The position numbers and the translations under genes are program-made. This document shows positions 8,570 through 17,720 of a DNA stretch of 64,000 bases, one piece after another. The notes beneath the pieces were generated by a model. That model had not been told where the DNA came from and ran no database searches. It saw only the letters and a program-made list of their open reading frames with translations. This DNA is from Sphingomonas abaci (GTDB taxonomy: Bacteria > Pseudomonadota > Alphaproteobacteria > Sphingomonadales > Sphingomonadaceae), in NCBI RefSeq assembly GCF_014199625.1, contig NZ_JACHNY010000005.1:61969-125968 (forward strand). The letters are read 5' to 3'. The first letter of the stretch is position 1, and every line of letters begins with the position of its first letter.

Positions 8570-9601
8570 GTGGCCCGATCCCCCGGCCGCCCGCGCGGCG
8601 TGACCATCATCGACGTCGCCCGACATGCCGGCGTCTCGCCGATGACGGTCTCGCGCGTCATCAATGCCGAACCCGGCGTACGCGACGAGACGCGCCGGCT
8701 GGTCGAGGCGGCGATCGCCACGCTCAACTACACGCCCAACCTGATGGCGCGCAGCCTGGTCACTTCGCGCGAGATCCGGATCGGGGTGCTCTATTCCAAC
8801 CCCAGCGCGGCCTTCATGAGCGGCTTCCTGGCCGGCGTGTTCGAGGAGGCCTCGGCGCGCGGCGCGCAGCTCCAGTTGCTGAAGGGCGAGGCCGGACAGC
8901 CCCCCGCCCCCGCCGAGATCGAGCGGCTGATCGCCGGCCGGATCGGCGGCATGATCCTGGCCCCGCCGCTCGGCGAGAATGATTCGGTGCGCGCGTTGCT
9001 CGCCGAGGCGAAGCTGCCCGTGGCGGTGGTCGGCGGCGTCGCGGCCGGGGCGATCTGCATCGGCATCGACAATCGCCGGGCCGCGTTCGACATGACCCGC
9101 CACCTGATCGGCCTGGGCCATCGCCGCCTGGGCTTCGTGCTCGGCAATCCCGACCAGACCGCCAGTCGCGAGCGGCTCGCCGGCTTTGAGACGGCGGCGG
9201 CGGATGCGGGTATCGACGCGACCCGGATCGTGCCGGGCGACTTCAGCTATGCCAGCGGCCTGGTCGCGGGCGAGACGCTGCTCGACGACCCGGCACCGCC
9301 GACCGCCATCTTCGCCAGCAACGACGACATGGCGGCGGCGGTCGTGTCGGTCGCGCATCGCCGCCATCTCGACGTGCCGCGCGACCTGACCGTGGTCGGC
9401 TTCGACGACAGCACCGCCGCGATCACGCTCTGGCCGCCGCTCACCACCATTCGCCAGCCGGTGCGCGCGCTGGCGGCGGAGGCGATGCAGCATCTGATCG
9501 AGGCGATGCGGCGCGGCCGCGCGACCAGCAGCGCATCGCCGCGTGTCCTCGACCATCTGCTGGTCGAACGCGAGTCCACCGCACCGCCCCCGCCGGCCTG
9601 A
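8570..9601 (+). CDS. LacI-family transcriptional regulator
   Basis: A 343-residue repressor with an N-terminal LacI helix-turn-helix (TIIDVARHAGVSPMTVSRV at about 12-30), a hinge helix ending NLMARSLV, and a periplasmic-binding-like effector domain (SNDDMAAAVV, VVGFDDS). It starts with GTG. Members bind palindromic operators with a central CG and respond to sugars. Two TAACGTTA palindromes lie 3-8 kb downstream next to carbohydrate genes (12591 and 16712), so regulation of that patch is possible but unproven. No such site is seen in its own upstream gap. Confidence 0.88.
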   Translation: MARSPGRPRGVTIIDVARHAGVSPMTVSRVINAEPGVRDETRRLVEAAIATLNYTPNLMARSLVTSREIRIGVLYSNPSAAFMSGFLAGVFEEASARGAQLQLLKGEAGQPPAPAEIERLIAGRIGGMILAPPLGENDSVRALLAEAKLPVAVVGGVAAGAICIGIDNRRAAFDMTRHLIGLGHRRLGFVLGNPDQTASRERLAGFETAAADAGIDATRIVPGDFSYASGLVAGETLLDDPAPPTAIFASNDDMAAAVVSVAHRRHLDVPRDLTVVGFDDSTAAITLWPPLTTIRQPVRALAAEAMQHLIEAMRRGRATSSASPRVLDHLLVERESTAPPPPA

Positions 9602-9618
9602 CCAGCGGCCGTTGCGGT

Positions 9619-11361
9619 TCAGGGCAACGGATACGGCCCCTTGCCGCCCTCGGCGATGAAGCGCTCGACGCGCCGGTCGATCATCGGCAACGGCACCGAT
9701 CCCAAGCTCAGCATCGCGTCGTGGAAGGCGCGGATGTCGAACCGCTCGCCCAAAGCCTTCTCGGCGCGGGCGCGGGCATCCAGGAACGCCAGCTCGCCCA
9801 TGTAATAGCTCAGCGCCTGGCCAGGCCAGCCGATATAGCGATCCACCTCGGTGGTGATCTCGTGGTTCGACAAGGCGGTGTTGTCGCGCAGGAACGCCTG
9901 CGCCTGCTCGCGCGACCAGCCCTGCGCATGGATGCCGGTGTCGACCACCAGCCGCGCGGCGCGCCACATCTGGTAGGACAACATGCCGAACAGCTCATAG
10001 GGCGTCTCGTACATGCCCATATCTTCGCCCAGCGCCTCGCAATAGAGCGCCCAGCCCTCGCCATAGGCGGAGATATAGTCGTCGCGCCGGTAATCGGGCA
10101 GCTCGGTCAGTTCCTTGGCGAAGGGCATCTGGAAGGCATGACCCGGTGCGCTTTCATGCAGCGTGAGCGCCGGCAGCGAATAGAGGCCCCGCGACGGCAG
10201 GTCATAGGTGTTGACCAGATAGATGCCGGGTCCGCCCCGGCCGCTGGTGTAGAAGGGCGCGATCTCCGGCGCGACCGGCTTGATCGCGAAGCGCATCCGC
10301 GGCAGCCGCCCGAACCATGTCGATGCCTTGCCGTCGAAGGTCTTGGCGATCCACGCGGCGCGGTCGAGCAGATCCTGCGGGGTCCGGGCGTAGAAGCGCG
10401 GATCGGTGCGCAGGTGCTGGAGGAACGAGGTGAGGTCGCCCTGCCATCGCACCTGCCCCATCACCAGCTGCATCCGTGCGCGGATTCTGGCGACCTCGCG
10501 CAGGCCGATGGCGTGGATCTCCTCCGGCGACAGGTCGCGCGTGACATATTCGCGGATCTTCGACCGGTAATAGGCCTGGCCGTCGGGCAGGTCGTACGCG
10601 GCGAGCGACTGGCGCGCGCCGGGGATGTAGGTGTCCCGCAGGAAGGCGAGCAGCCTCCGATGCGCCGGCACAACCGCCCCGGCGATCACGCGGATCGCCT
10701 CCGCCCGCAACGCTGCCTGGCGGACGGCCGGGATCGTCGCGGGCAGCGTTCGGAAGGGCGCGTAGAAGGGCGACCCCTCGCCCGGCCCCGCCTGCACGAC
10801 CTGCGCCACGCTCTCGTCGCGCCCCTGCAGGGTCACGCGCGGCGGTGTGAAGCCACGCGCCAGCCCGGCGCGCATATTCGCGATCTGCTGATCGAAATAG
10901 CGCGGCTGGTCAGCAAGCTGTCCCAGATAGCGGCGCAGGGCCGCCTCGTCGCGATAGCTGTCCCGCGCCGCCGCAGCCACGTTCATCCAGAAGCTGGTGT
11001 CCGCGTTGAGCGGTTTCTCATAGTCACGGAAGCGCTGTTCGGCCAGCAGCGCCGCGATCTGCCCGCGATAGACGCTATAATCGTCACGCGCCCTGGCGGA
11101 CAGGCTGGCCGGGTCGATCCGGTCGAGCGCCGCCATCGTCGCGGTCCAGCGCGCCAGCTTGGCCGCCTGCGCGGCCGGGCCGACATCGGGCAAGCCAGTC
11201 CGCGCCGCGGCGGGTGCATCCTCGTCCGGCCCCGCCAGCGTCTGGCGCCATGCATATTCCGCGGCGGCGAGCCGGTTGAAATCCGCGTCCTGCGCCGCGC
11301 CATCCGCAGTCGCGGGCGCTCCGCTCGCCAGCAGAAGGGCCAGGGCCAGCGCGATCGTCAT
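9619..11361 (-). CDS. DUF885 family exported metallopeptidase-like protein
   Basis: A 580-residue protein with a short signal peptide (MTIALALALLLASGAPATA) and the hallmarks of the DUF885 family: HESAPGH around residue 430, a zinc-site sequence of HExxxGH type, followed by YGEGWALYCE. Such proteins look like exported zinc peptidases, but substrates are mostly unknown. The ATG at 11361 gives a signal peptide; the longer frame upstream would bury it. No partner gene overlaps it. Confidence 0.8.
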   Translation of the reverse strand: MTIALALALLLASGAPATADGAAQDADFNRLAAAEYAWRQTLAGPDEDAPAAARTGLPDVGPAAQAAKLARWTATMAALDRIDPASLSARARDDYSVYRGQIAALLAEQRFRDYEKPLNADTSFWMNVAAAARDSYRDEAALRRYLGQLADQPRYFDQQIANMRAGLARGFTPPRVTLQGRDESVAQVVQAGPGEGSPFYAPFRTLPATIPAVRQAALRAEAIRVIAGAVVPAHRRLLAFLRDTYIPGARQSLAAYDLPDGQAYYRSKIREYVTRDLSPEEIHAIGLREVARIRARMQLVMGQVRWQGDLTSFLQHLRTDPRFYARTPQDLLDRAAWIAKTFDGKASTWFGRLPRMRFAIKPVAPEIAPFYTSGRGGPGIYLVNTYDLPSRGLYSLPALTLHESAPGHAFQMPFAKELTELPDYRRDDYISAYGEGWALYCEALGEDMGMYETPYELFGMLSYQMWRAARLVVDTGIHAQGWSREQAQAFLRDNTALSNHEITTEVDRYIGWPGQALSYYMGELAFLDARARAEKALGERFDIRAFHDAMLSLGSVPLPMIDRRVERFIAEGGKGPYPLP

Positions 11362-11518
11362 GCCATCATGTCCATCGGGCCATGCTATCGCAAAGCCGTG
11401 GGTACGACGCCAGCCTTGCGTCGCCGCCACGATCGCGCGGCTAAAATCCGATCGTTTAACGGCTTGGTCATCGGTTCGTAACTAAAGCCGTGCAAGAGGG
11501 CCTTGGAGCCGCCGACGC

Positions 11519-11665
11519 ATGAGGATTTTCGCTTTGCCCCGTTTGCTTCTCAGCCGGATGACCCGGCATCGGCGTCTGTCCACCCTGCGCGGCTGGGCGG
11601 CAGCCCAGCCCGACGACCGCAGCCTGCTGCGCCAGTCAGCCGCGCGGCAACCCCATCAGCGCTGA
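11519..11665 (+). CDS. Possible 48-codon small ORF
   Basis: ATG at 11519 with GGAG ten bases upstream, ending TGA at 11663-11665 inside the 3' end of the convergent phosphotransferase gene. The peptide is basic with a short hydrophobic start (MRIFALPRLLL). It fills part of a 274-bp gap that otherwise shows no gene. Nothing else supports it; it may be chance. Confidence 0.15.
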   Translation: MRIFALPRLLLSRMTRHRRLSTLRGWAAAQPDDRSLLRQSAARQPHQR

Positions 11666-12580
11666 ATCCACCGCGCCGTAGCAATCGCGCGCCAGGGCCA
11701 CGAACCGCTCGCGAGGGAACTCGCCGAGCCGATTGGCATAATGGCCCAAGGCACCGAGCAGATGGGCGCGGATCATCGCCAGCCCCTCCGCGCCGCCACC
11801 CAGCGCGTCGCGATACCATAGCAGTTCGCGCCGCAGCCGGTCAGCCGACAGGTTGAACGATTGGTGGAAGCGGATCAGGTCGTAGATCGCATAGCCTGCG
11901 GCCGTGCCCCCCGCCCAGTCGATCACCATCAGTTCGCCATCGCCAGGCCGGACCATGATGTTGTTGCGCCACAGGTCGCCATGCATCGGCACATGACGCG
12001 GCGCGATCGCGCCGGCGGCGATCGCCGCGTCCAGCCGTCCGGCCTCGGCGCGAAGCGGCTCGGGCAAGTCCTGCATGGCGACGAGCGCGCCGAGCGACCG
12101 CCGGAACTCGGCCGCCGCGGCCCCATCGGCCGACGAGGCGGCCGCGATCAACCGCCGTAGCCAGTCCAGGATCGTCGTTGCCACCTTCGGCGTCTGGAGC
12201 AGGCGGCGCAGGCGCCCGCTCGCCAGTGGTTCGCAGCGCGGCAAGATGACGAAGCTGCGCCCCGCCAGCGTGCCCGTCGCCTCGACCGGCAGGATGCGCT
12301 CGGCCAGCACCGACCCGTGCGCGGCCATGGCCTGCGTCGCCTGCGCCTGGATCGCCGCCGCATCGGGATGCGCGGCCGGCGACAGGAACAGCACATGGTC
12401 GTGATCGAGGAGAAAGATCGCCGCACCGTCCGCGACCATCGATTCCGTGCGGATCACCTCGACGCTGCCGATCTGGCCACCATCCGGATAAAGCGCACGA
12501 GACAAGATCGAGAGGATGGCAGCCTGCGACATAGGCGGGGCGGACGATGACGTCGCTTCGAGATAAGTCGCGATGGGCAT
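11636..12580 (-). CDS. APH-fold phosphotransferase
   Basis: A 314-residue kinase-fold protein of the aminoglycoside phosphotransferase/choline kinase superfamily. The catalytic loop HGDLWRNN is at 200-207 and the Mg-binding Asp of VIDWAGG at 221; the N-lobe is poorly conserved. The substrate is unknown; many such proteins in this lineage act on sugars or envelope precursors rather than drugs. An in-frame ATG at 12532 is an alternative start. No clear Shine-Dalgarno precedes either, and a TAACGTTA palindrome sits just upstream of the first. Confidence 0.7.
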   Translation of the reverse strand: MPIATYLEATSSSAPPMSQAAILSILSRALYPDGGQIGSVEVIRTESMVADGAAIFLLDHDHVLFLSPAAHPDAAAIQAQATQAMAAHGSVLAERILPVEATGTLAGRSFVILPRCEPLASGRLRRLLQTPKVATTILDWLRRLIAAASSADGAAAAEFRRSLGALVAMQDLPEPLRAEAGRLDAAIAAGAIAPRHVPMHGDLWRNNIMVRPGDGELMVIDWAGGTAAGYAIYDLIRFHQSFNLSADRLRRELLWYRDALGGGAEGLAMIRAHLLGALGHYANRLGEFPRERFVALARDCYGAVDSALMGLPRG

Positions 12581-12590
12581 TGCTGTTTGC

Positions 12591-12598
12591 TAACGTTA
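12591..12598. promoter_or_regulatory. LacI-type operator core (TAACGTTA), site 1
   Basis: Perfect 8-bp palindrome with central CG, the core of many LacI-family operators. It lies 10 bp before the phosphotransferase start and 251 bp before the esterase start, in a relatively AT-rich gap of 269 bp (12581-12849) that holds no gene. Identical to the site upstream of the MFS gene at 16712. Confidence 0.4.
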
Positions 12599-12849
12599 CA
12601 GAATTATTAAAACAATTGGTTAAGTCGCTGATCTCTCTAATTTGTCGGCCTATATCGCTCGGTCCCGTCTCTATCTGATACAGTAACGTCCGGATCGGTT
12701 ATTTTGTCGCGATATTGATTATTGCGCTGCAAGGACATGCTGCTGTCGCAGCCATCCCTGCCGATGAGCATGCAGGACCGTTGTGATGGAGAATTGACGC
12801 TAGCTCGGCGCGCCGCGAAGCTGCTTCGAAATTGGAGGAGGATTCGCCG

Positions 12850-13806
12850 ATGGTTCAACATCTTGGCAGCATTGCCGCGCGTCGGTGCGGCGGCATGACC
12901 GGAATTGCCGTTCTGGCGCTGGCGCTAACGGCAGTGACGCCCGCCTTGACCCAGAACGACCGCATGGCCGCGATCGCTACCCCGACCCAGCCCGGTGCGA
13001 TCACGCTCGACACCGGCCCCCTGCCCGGCGCGACGGCGAAAGAGGCCTGGCACAGCCAATATGGCAGCGTCTTCGCCCGCAACGTCAGCGTCGCCACGCT
13101 CACCCCCTTCCTGCCCGATCCGGCCAAGGCGACCGGCGCCGCCGTGGTCGTCGCGCCGGGCGGCGGCTTCACCACCCTGTCGATGCAGAATGAGGGCTGG
13201 GACGTGGCCAAGGCGCTCGCCGCGCGCGGCGTGGCGGCCTTTGTGCTCAAATATCGGCTGAACCCGACGCCCGCCGACATGGCCGGCTATGAGCGGCAGA
13301 TGCGCGAACGCTTCTCCGGCGCCAACCCGCCGCCCCGCCCGTCGACGGAGGCGATGATGGCCGGCATCGCGCCGCAGATCGCCGATGCGCGCGCCGCCTT
13401 CAAGCTGATCCGCGCCCGGGCGGGCGAATGGCATGTCCAGCCCGACCGGATCGGCATGGTCGGCTTTTCGGCCGGCGCGATGCTGACCATGGCGACGGCG
13501 CTGGCGGGCCAGGATGCCAAACCCGCCTTCATCGCCGACATCTATGGTCCGCTCTCGGCGGTGACCGTACCCGCCGATGCGCCGCCGCTGTTCGCGACGC
13601 TGGCCGCCGACGATCCCTTCTTCGCCAATGGCGGCTTCGGCCTGATCGAAGCCTGGAAGACGGCGAAGCGGCCCGTCGAATTCCACCTCTATGAACAGGG
13701 TGGCCATGGCTTCGGCATGTACCAGAAGGCGACGACGAGCACCGGCTGGTTCGACGCCTTCGCCCGCTGGATGACGATGCACGGCTGGATCGCCGCGCGG
13801 CCGTGA
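12850..13806 (+). CDS. Exported alpha/beta-hydrolase (esterase, BD-FAE-like)
   Basis: A 318-residue exported hydrolase with a signal peptide in the first 35 residues. The fold carries an oxyanion segment PGGGF at 103-107, the nucleophile elbow GFSAG with Ser207, an acid near DDPFF, and the catalytic His in GGHGFG. The architecture is that of endo-1,4-beta-xylanase-B/acetyl-esterase-like hydrolases acting on plant polysaccharide decorations. The ATG at 12850 is chosen because GGAGGAG sits nine bases upstream; the TTG 18 bases earlier lies at that motif. It is convergent with the GH43 gene, supporting a role in oligosaccharide use. Confidence 0.8.
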   Translation: MVQHLGSIAARRCGGMTGIAVLALALTAVTPALTQNDRMAAIATPTQPGAITLDTGPLPGATAKEAWHSQYGSVFARNVSVATLTPFLPDPAKATGAAVVVAPGGGFTTLSMQNEGWDVAKALAARGVAAFVLKYRLNPTPADMAGYERQMRERFSGANPPPRPSTEAMMAGIAPQIADARAAFKLIRARAGEWHVQPDRIGMVGFSAGAMLTMATALAGQDAKPAFIADIYGPLSAVTVPADAPPLFATLAADDPFFANGGFGLIEAWKTAKRPVEFHLYEQGGHGFGMYQKATTSTGWFDAFARWMTMHGWIAARP

Positions 13807-13813
13807 TGTCGGG

Positions 13814-13845
13814 CGACCGGCCTTTCCGCCAGGCAGGGCCGGTCG
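13814..13845. terminator. Hairpin between convergent genes
   Basis: Perfect 9-bp arms (CGACCGGCC at 13814-13822 and its complement at 13837-13845) with a 14-nt loop, lying between the stops of the esterase and GH43 genes. There is no T-run, so it would be an atypical bidirectional terminator or 3' end protector. Confidence 0.45.
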
Positions 13846-13861
13846 GTAGGGTTCCGGTCGG

Positions 13862-15460
13862 TCAGGCCATCGCCTCGTCATAGGCGAACCAGGCGAAATC
13901 CGCCGGCCGCCCGGTCCCGGCCATGTCCTGGCAGGCCATGCCGACGAACGCGCCGGTGAAGTTGGGCAGACCCGGCAGGGTCGCCTCGTCCGACAACAGG
14001 CTGGCGTCGAACGTCTCCGGCAGCCAGCACCAGTCCGCCGCGCCTTCGGCCCGCCAGGCGAAGCGCAGCTCGGCATGGTCGACGCGCGCGCGCAACTCGA
14101 TCGGCCCGGCCGGCAGTGGCAGGGGATCGGTCATCACGCTCTGCCCCTCGCCAAGCGGCAGCACCGACAGGACCTGGATCACGCGTCGGCCGTCATCGTC
14201 CGCCGTGAGCTGCAGGAAATGATATTTGCTGCTGTTATAGTAGCAGACCAGCCCGGCGGCCTGTTGGAAATGCTCGGGCGCGGCCTCGACCAGCGTCCGT
14301 GCGTCGTAGCGGAAGCCCGTCTGCCGGCGCGCGACCAGCGCCTGTTCGAAATGGCTGCCGATCGTTTCGCGCCCGAACAGCCGAAGATGCCCCGGCCGTT
14401 CCGTCAAGCTGAACAGATGGTCCGGCGCAGGCGAGCGGAGCCACTGGAATGCGTCGGGCAGATCCGGCCCGTCGAAGCGGTCGAGCGCGGCGATCGGGCG
14501 CTCCTCGAGCATCGCGGGCGGTGGCGCGGCGGTGCGCAGCCAGCCATCCGCGTCCCAGCGCATCGGCTGGATCGCCGTCTCGCGCCCCAGTACGCATCGG
14601 TCGCTGCCCGGCATCGGTCGGCCGCAGAGATGCACCATCCAGGGCGCACCCTCCGGCGTTTCGACCAGATCGCCATGGCCGACCCGCTGCAGCGGCGCGT
14701 CCGGCGTATCGCGCGCGGTCAACACCGGCCCGTCGGGATGGACCGCATAGGGGCCGAAGAGGTCGCGCGACCGGGCCATCGTCACCGCATGGCCGCGCTC
14801 GGTCCCGCCTTCGGCGACCAGCAGATGATACCAGCCGTCGCGCTTGTAGAGATGCGGTCCCTCGGTGAAGCCCAGCGCGGTGCCCTGGAAGATCACCCGC
14901 CGCTCGCCGACCAGCCGGCGCGCCGCCATGTCGAGCTGCTGCACGACGATGCCGGCGAAGCGCTTGCGGCCGGGGCGATGGTCCCAGAGCATGTTGAGCA
15001 GCCAGCTTCGTCCGTCGTCGTCGTGGAACAGCGCGGGGTCGAAGCCGCTGCTGTTGAGATGGACGGGGTCCGACCAGTCGCCGTCGATCCGATCGCTCCA
15101 CACCCAGTAATTGTGGAAGTCGCGGAGCGACGCGCCGCGCGCGCCATCCACCGTGGTGCGGCCATAGCGCTTCACATCGGTGTAGATCAGGTGGAAGCGC
15201 CCGTCCTTGTGGCTCAAGTCCGGTGCCCATACGCCGCACGAATCGGGATCGCCGCGCATGTCGAGCTGGCTAGCGCGCACCAGCGGCCGCGCCACGAGCC
15301 GCCAGTCCGCCAGGTCGCGGCTGTGATGGATCTGCACGCCCGGAAACCATTCGAAGGTCGAGGTGGCGATGTAATAATCCTCGCCCACCCGGACGATCGA
15401 GGGATCGGGGTTGAAGCCGCGCAGGATCGGGTTCGCAGGGGAGATGGTGTCAGCGGTCAT
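13862..15460 (-). CDS. xynB: Glycoside hydrolase family 43 beta-xylosidase
   Basis: A 532-residue GH43 enzyme of XynB type (xylan 1,4-beta-xylosidase/alpha-L-arabinofuranosidase). The catalytic base is Asp19 in NPDPSI, the pKa-modulating Asp is 141 in GFDPALFHDDDG, and the acid is Glu200 in FTEGPHLYK. A C-terminal beta-sandwich (GH43_C2 type) fills residues from about 325 on. No signal peptide is visible, so it probably acts on imported xylo-oligosaccharides in the cytoplasm. Its ATG overlaps the TGA of the upstream MFS gene (ATGA), giving a carrier-hydrolase operon. Confidence 0.88.
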   Translation of the reverse strand: MTADTISPANPILRGFNPDPSIVRVGEDYYIATSTFEWFPGVQIHHSRDLADWRLVARPLVRASQLDMRGDPDSCGVWAPDLSHKDGRFHLIYTDVKRYGRTTVDGARGASLRDFHNYWVWSDRIDGDWSDPVHLNSSGFDPALFHDDDGRSWLLNMLWDHRPGRKRFAGIVVQQLDMAARRLVGERRVIFQGTALGFTEGPHLYKRDGWYHLLVAEGGTERGHAVTMARSRDLFGPYAVHPDGPVLTARDTPDAPLQRVGHGDLVETPEGAPWMVHLCGRPMPGSDRCVLGRETAIQPMRWDADGWLRTAAPPPAMLEERPIAALDRFDGPDLPDAFQWLRSPAPDHLFSLTERPGHLRLFGRETIGSHFEQALVARRQTGFRYDARTLVEAAPEHFQQAAGLVCYYNSSKYHFLQLTADDDGRRVIQVLSVLPLGEGQSVMTDPLPLPAGPIELRARVDHAELRFAWRAEGAADWCWLPETFDASLLSDEATLPGLPNFTGAFVGMACQDMAGTGRPADFAWFAYDEAMA

Positions 15461-16698
15461 GCGGGTTTTCGCACCAGGGTCCAGAGCAAGGCGGCCCCGC
15501 CCAGGTCGAGCAGGCCGAGCAGGATGAAAAAGGGTTGATAGCCGACCCGGTCGACCAATGCGCCCAGCGTCAGGGTGAAGATCAGCACGCCCAGATTGGC
15601 GGCGGTGCCCGATACGCCGGTCGCGGTCGCGACCTGGTCCTGCGGGAACAGGTCGGAACATAGAGTGATGACCGTCACCGACAGGGTCTGGTGCGCGAAG
15701 CCACCCAGGCACAGCAGCCCGACCGCGGCAACCGGGCTGGTCACGCTGCCGACGAACATCATGCCGGTCATCAGCAGCGCCCCGAGCGTGAAGGCACCGC
15801 GCCGCGCGTCGATCAACTGGACGCCGCGCCGTTGCAGGAAGGCGACCACGGCCGGGCCGAACAGGCAGCCCAGGTCCGCCGCCAGAAAGGGCAGCCAGGC
15901 GAACAGCGCGATCTGGGTCAGGTCGAAGTGCCGCGCCTGGACCAGATAGAGCGGCATCCACAGCGACAGCATCCCCCAGACCGGATCGGCCAGGAAGCGC
16001 GCCGCCGCGATCGCCCAGAGATTACGGCGGCGGAGCAACTCGCCCAGCGGCGGCCGGCGACGCCGGCGGACCAGCGCCGCCTCCTGCCCCTCGACGATCA
16101 GCCGGCGCTCGCCGTCGGACAGGCGGCGGTGGCGGGCGGGTGGCGCATACCAGACCAGCCACGCGACCACCCAGGCCAGGCCCAACCCGCCCGCGACGAA
16201 GAAGGCGGCGCGCCAGCTATGGTTGAACACCGCCCAGGCGACCAGCGGCGGCGCGAACACCGCGCCGAACGACGCGCCGATCTGGTAGATGCCGCCCGCC
16301 ACGCCGCGCTCGCGCGCCGGAAACCATTCGGCGACCAGCTTCATCCCCGCCGGCTGCGCCGATCCCTCGACCAGGCCCAGCGCGCCGCGCAGGCCGGCGA
16401 ACCCCATCCAGCCATGGGCGAAGCCATGGCCCAGCGTGATGCACGACCAGACCGCGACGAACAGGGTGAAGCCGATCTTCAGCCCGACCAAGTCGAGCAG
16501 ATAGCCGGCGACCGGCTGAAACATGATGCCGAACTGGAAGGCGCCGGTGATCCAGCTATACTGTTCGGACGTGATGTGCTGCTCGGCCATGATCGCCGGC
16601 GCCGCAACGCCCAGAATGCTGCGGGTGAGGTAGTTGATGACCATGGCCACCACGAACAGCGCGATGATCGTCCAGCGTATATAGGGAAACCCGCGCAA
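15457..16698 (-). CDS. MFS transporter (ExuT/anion:cation symporter type)
   Basis: A 413-residue carrier with twelve predicted helices. It shows the features of hexuronate/organic-anion symporters: an N-terminal VINYLTRSILGVAAP segment, WFPARERGVAGGIYQIG after helix 4, and SDLFPQDQVATATGVSG in the second half. It starts with TTG at 16698, supported by GGGAG six bases before it. Coupling to the xylosidase suggests import of xylo-oligosaccharides or glucuronic-acid sugars. A TAACGTTA palindrome lies 13 bp upstream, so it is likely repressor-controlled. Confidence 0.85.
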   Translation of the reverse strand: MRGFPYIRWTIIALFVVAMVINYLTRSILGVAAPAIMAEQHITSEQYSWITGAFQFGIMFQPVAGYLLDLVGLKIGFTLFVAVWSCITLGHGFAHGWMGFAGLRGALGLVEGSAQPAGMKLVAEWFPARERGVAGGIYQIGASFGAVFAPPLVAWAVFNHSWRAAFFVAGGLGLAWVVAWLVWYAPPARHRRLSDGERRLIVEGQEAALVRRRRRPPLGELLRRRNLWAIAAARFLADPVWGMLSLWMPLYLVQARHFDLTQIALFAWLPFLAADLGCLFGPAVVAFLQRRGVQLIDARRGAFTLGALLMTGMMFVGSVTSPVAAVGLLCLGGFAHQTLSVTVITLCSDLFPQDQVATATGVSGTAANLGVLIFTLTLGALVDRVGYQPFFILLGLLDLGGAALLWTLVRKPA

Positions 16699-16711
16699 GC
16701 CCCTCTCCCGG

Positions 16712-16719
16712 TAACGTTA
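16712..16719. promoter_or_regulatory. LacI-type operator core (TAACGTTA), site 2
   Basis: The same perfect palindrome as at 12591, here in the context GGTAACGTTATC, directly before the ribosome binding site of the MFS-GH43 operon. A bound repressor here would block transcription of carrier and xylosidase. Confidence 0.5.
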
Positions 16720-16813
16720 TCATCCAGCCCTAGGACGGGTTGGCCGGTCAGGGCAAGCGGGCTTTGCCGGTTTCCAGCCGCGCTTGATCGAGCGCAAGCC
16801 GTTCGGCCGGATA

Positions 16814-17689
16814 TCAGAGGATGCCGCCGTCGCCGGACAGCAGCAGATCCGCCGCCATGATGCGGATGCGGCCACCCGCGCGGCGCATCGACTCCGCACG
16901 GCGATAGCGCGTCTCCTGTTGCAGCGCCGGGCCGGTCGGCGCGGTCGGCGCGATCGCCAGAACGGTGGTGGACGGGCCGACGGCGCTCACCACCCGACCG
17001 CCCAGCGCGGCGATGCGGTGCGCCAGCGGACCGTCGCGCGGCTCGCCCAGGATGGCGATCCGCTGCCCCGCCAATGGGCCATGCGCGGCGGGGGACGGCG
17101 CAGGCGGCCGCTTCACCGGCTTGGCCGGCGAGAGCCAGTCGGCGAGCGGCCGCCCGCTATGCTCGATCGCGCGCACCACCACCATGCCCGCGACCCGCGC
17201 ATCGCTCAGCGCGTCGTGGTGGCGATGCTCCAGCCCGAGATGCCGGGCCAGCACGTTCAGCCGGTGGCTGCCGAGTTCCGGCCAGGCGCGCTGCGCGACG
17301 CGGACGCTGTCCAGCCAGGTGGTCGCGATCTCCGGCCGGTCGTGGACGCGGCAGGCGGCGGCCAGCGCGCCCTTGTCGAAATGCGAATGGGCGACGGTGA
17401 TCCGCCCCGCCAGGTGGCCATCGACAATCGCATGGAGGTCGCCGAAACAGGGCTGGCCCAGCACATGGTCGGCGGTGATGCCGTGGATGCCGATATTGAA
17501 CCCGCTGAACGTGTCGCGCGGATCGACCAGCGTCTCATATTCGAAGCAGACCGCGCCGCGGCGGAAGCCGACGATGCCGATCTGGCAGATGCTGCTGACC
17601 CGCGAACATGCCGTCTCCACGTCGATCACGACGAAATCGGGCGACTCCGCGTCGGCATGCGCGGTCGGGGCGGAGGGGCTGGGCGGCAT
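16814..17689 (-). CDS. DEDDh 3'-5' exonuclease with C-terminal BRCT-like region
   Basis: A 291-residue protein. The N-terminal domain is a DnaQ-type exonuclease: Exo I VVIDVETA (Asp23, Glu25), Exo II in AHSHFDKGAL, and Exo III HHDALSDA giving the His/Asp pair. After a proline-rich linker (about 195-205) a domain beginning GQRIAILGEP resembles BRCT domains seen in similar stand-alone epsilon-like exonucleases. A repair or RNA-processing role is inferred. Confidence 0.8.
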   Translation of the reverse strand: MPPSPSAPTAHADAESPDFVVIDVETACSRVSSICQIGIVGFRRGAVCFEYETLVDPRDTFSGFNIGIHGITADHVLGQPCFGDLHAIVDGHLAGRITVAHSHFDKGALAAACRVHDRPEIATTWLDSVRVAQRAWPELGSHRLNVLARHLGLEHRHHDALSDARVAGMVVVRAIEHSGRPLADWLSPAKPVKRPPAPSPAAHGPLAGQRIAILGEPRDGPLAHRIAALGGRVVSAVGPSTTVLAIAPTAPTGPALQQETRYRRAESMRRAGGRIRIMAADLLLSGDGGIL

Positions 17690-17720
17690 CCCTTACGATA
17701 GCGGCCCCGCCCCGGTCGGA

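Noticed and set aside
12637..12861. Minus-strand 74-codon frame in the gap before the esterase
   Set aside because: No ribosome binding site or similarity, and it runs through the esterase's start region; likely chance.
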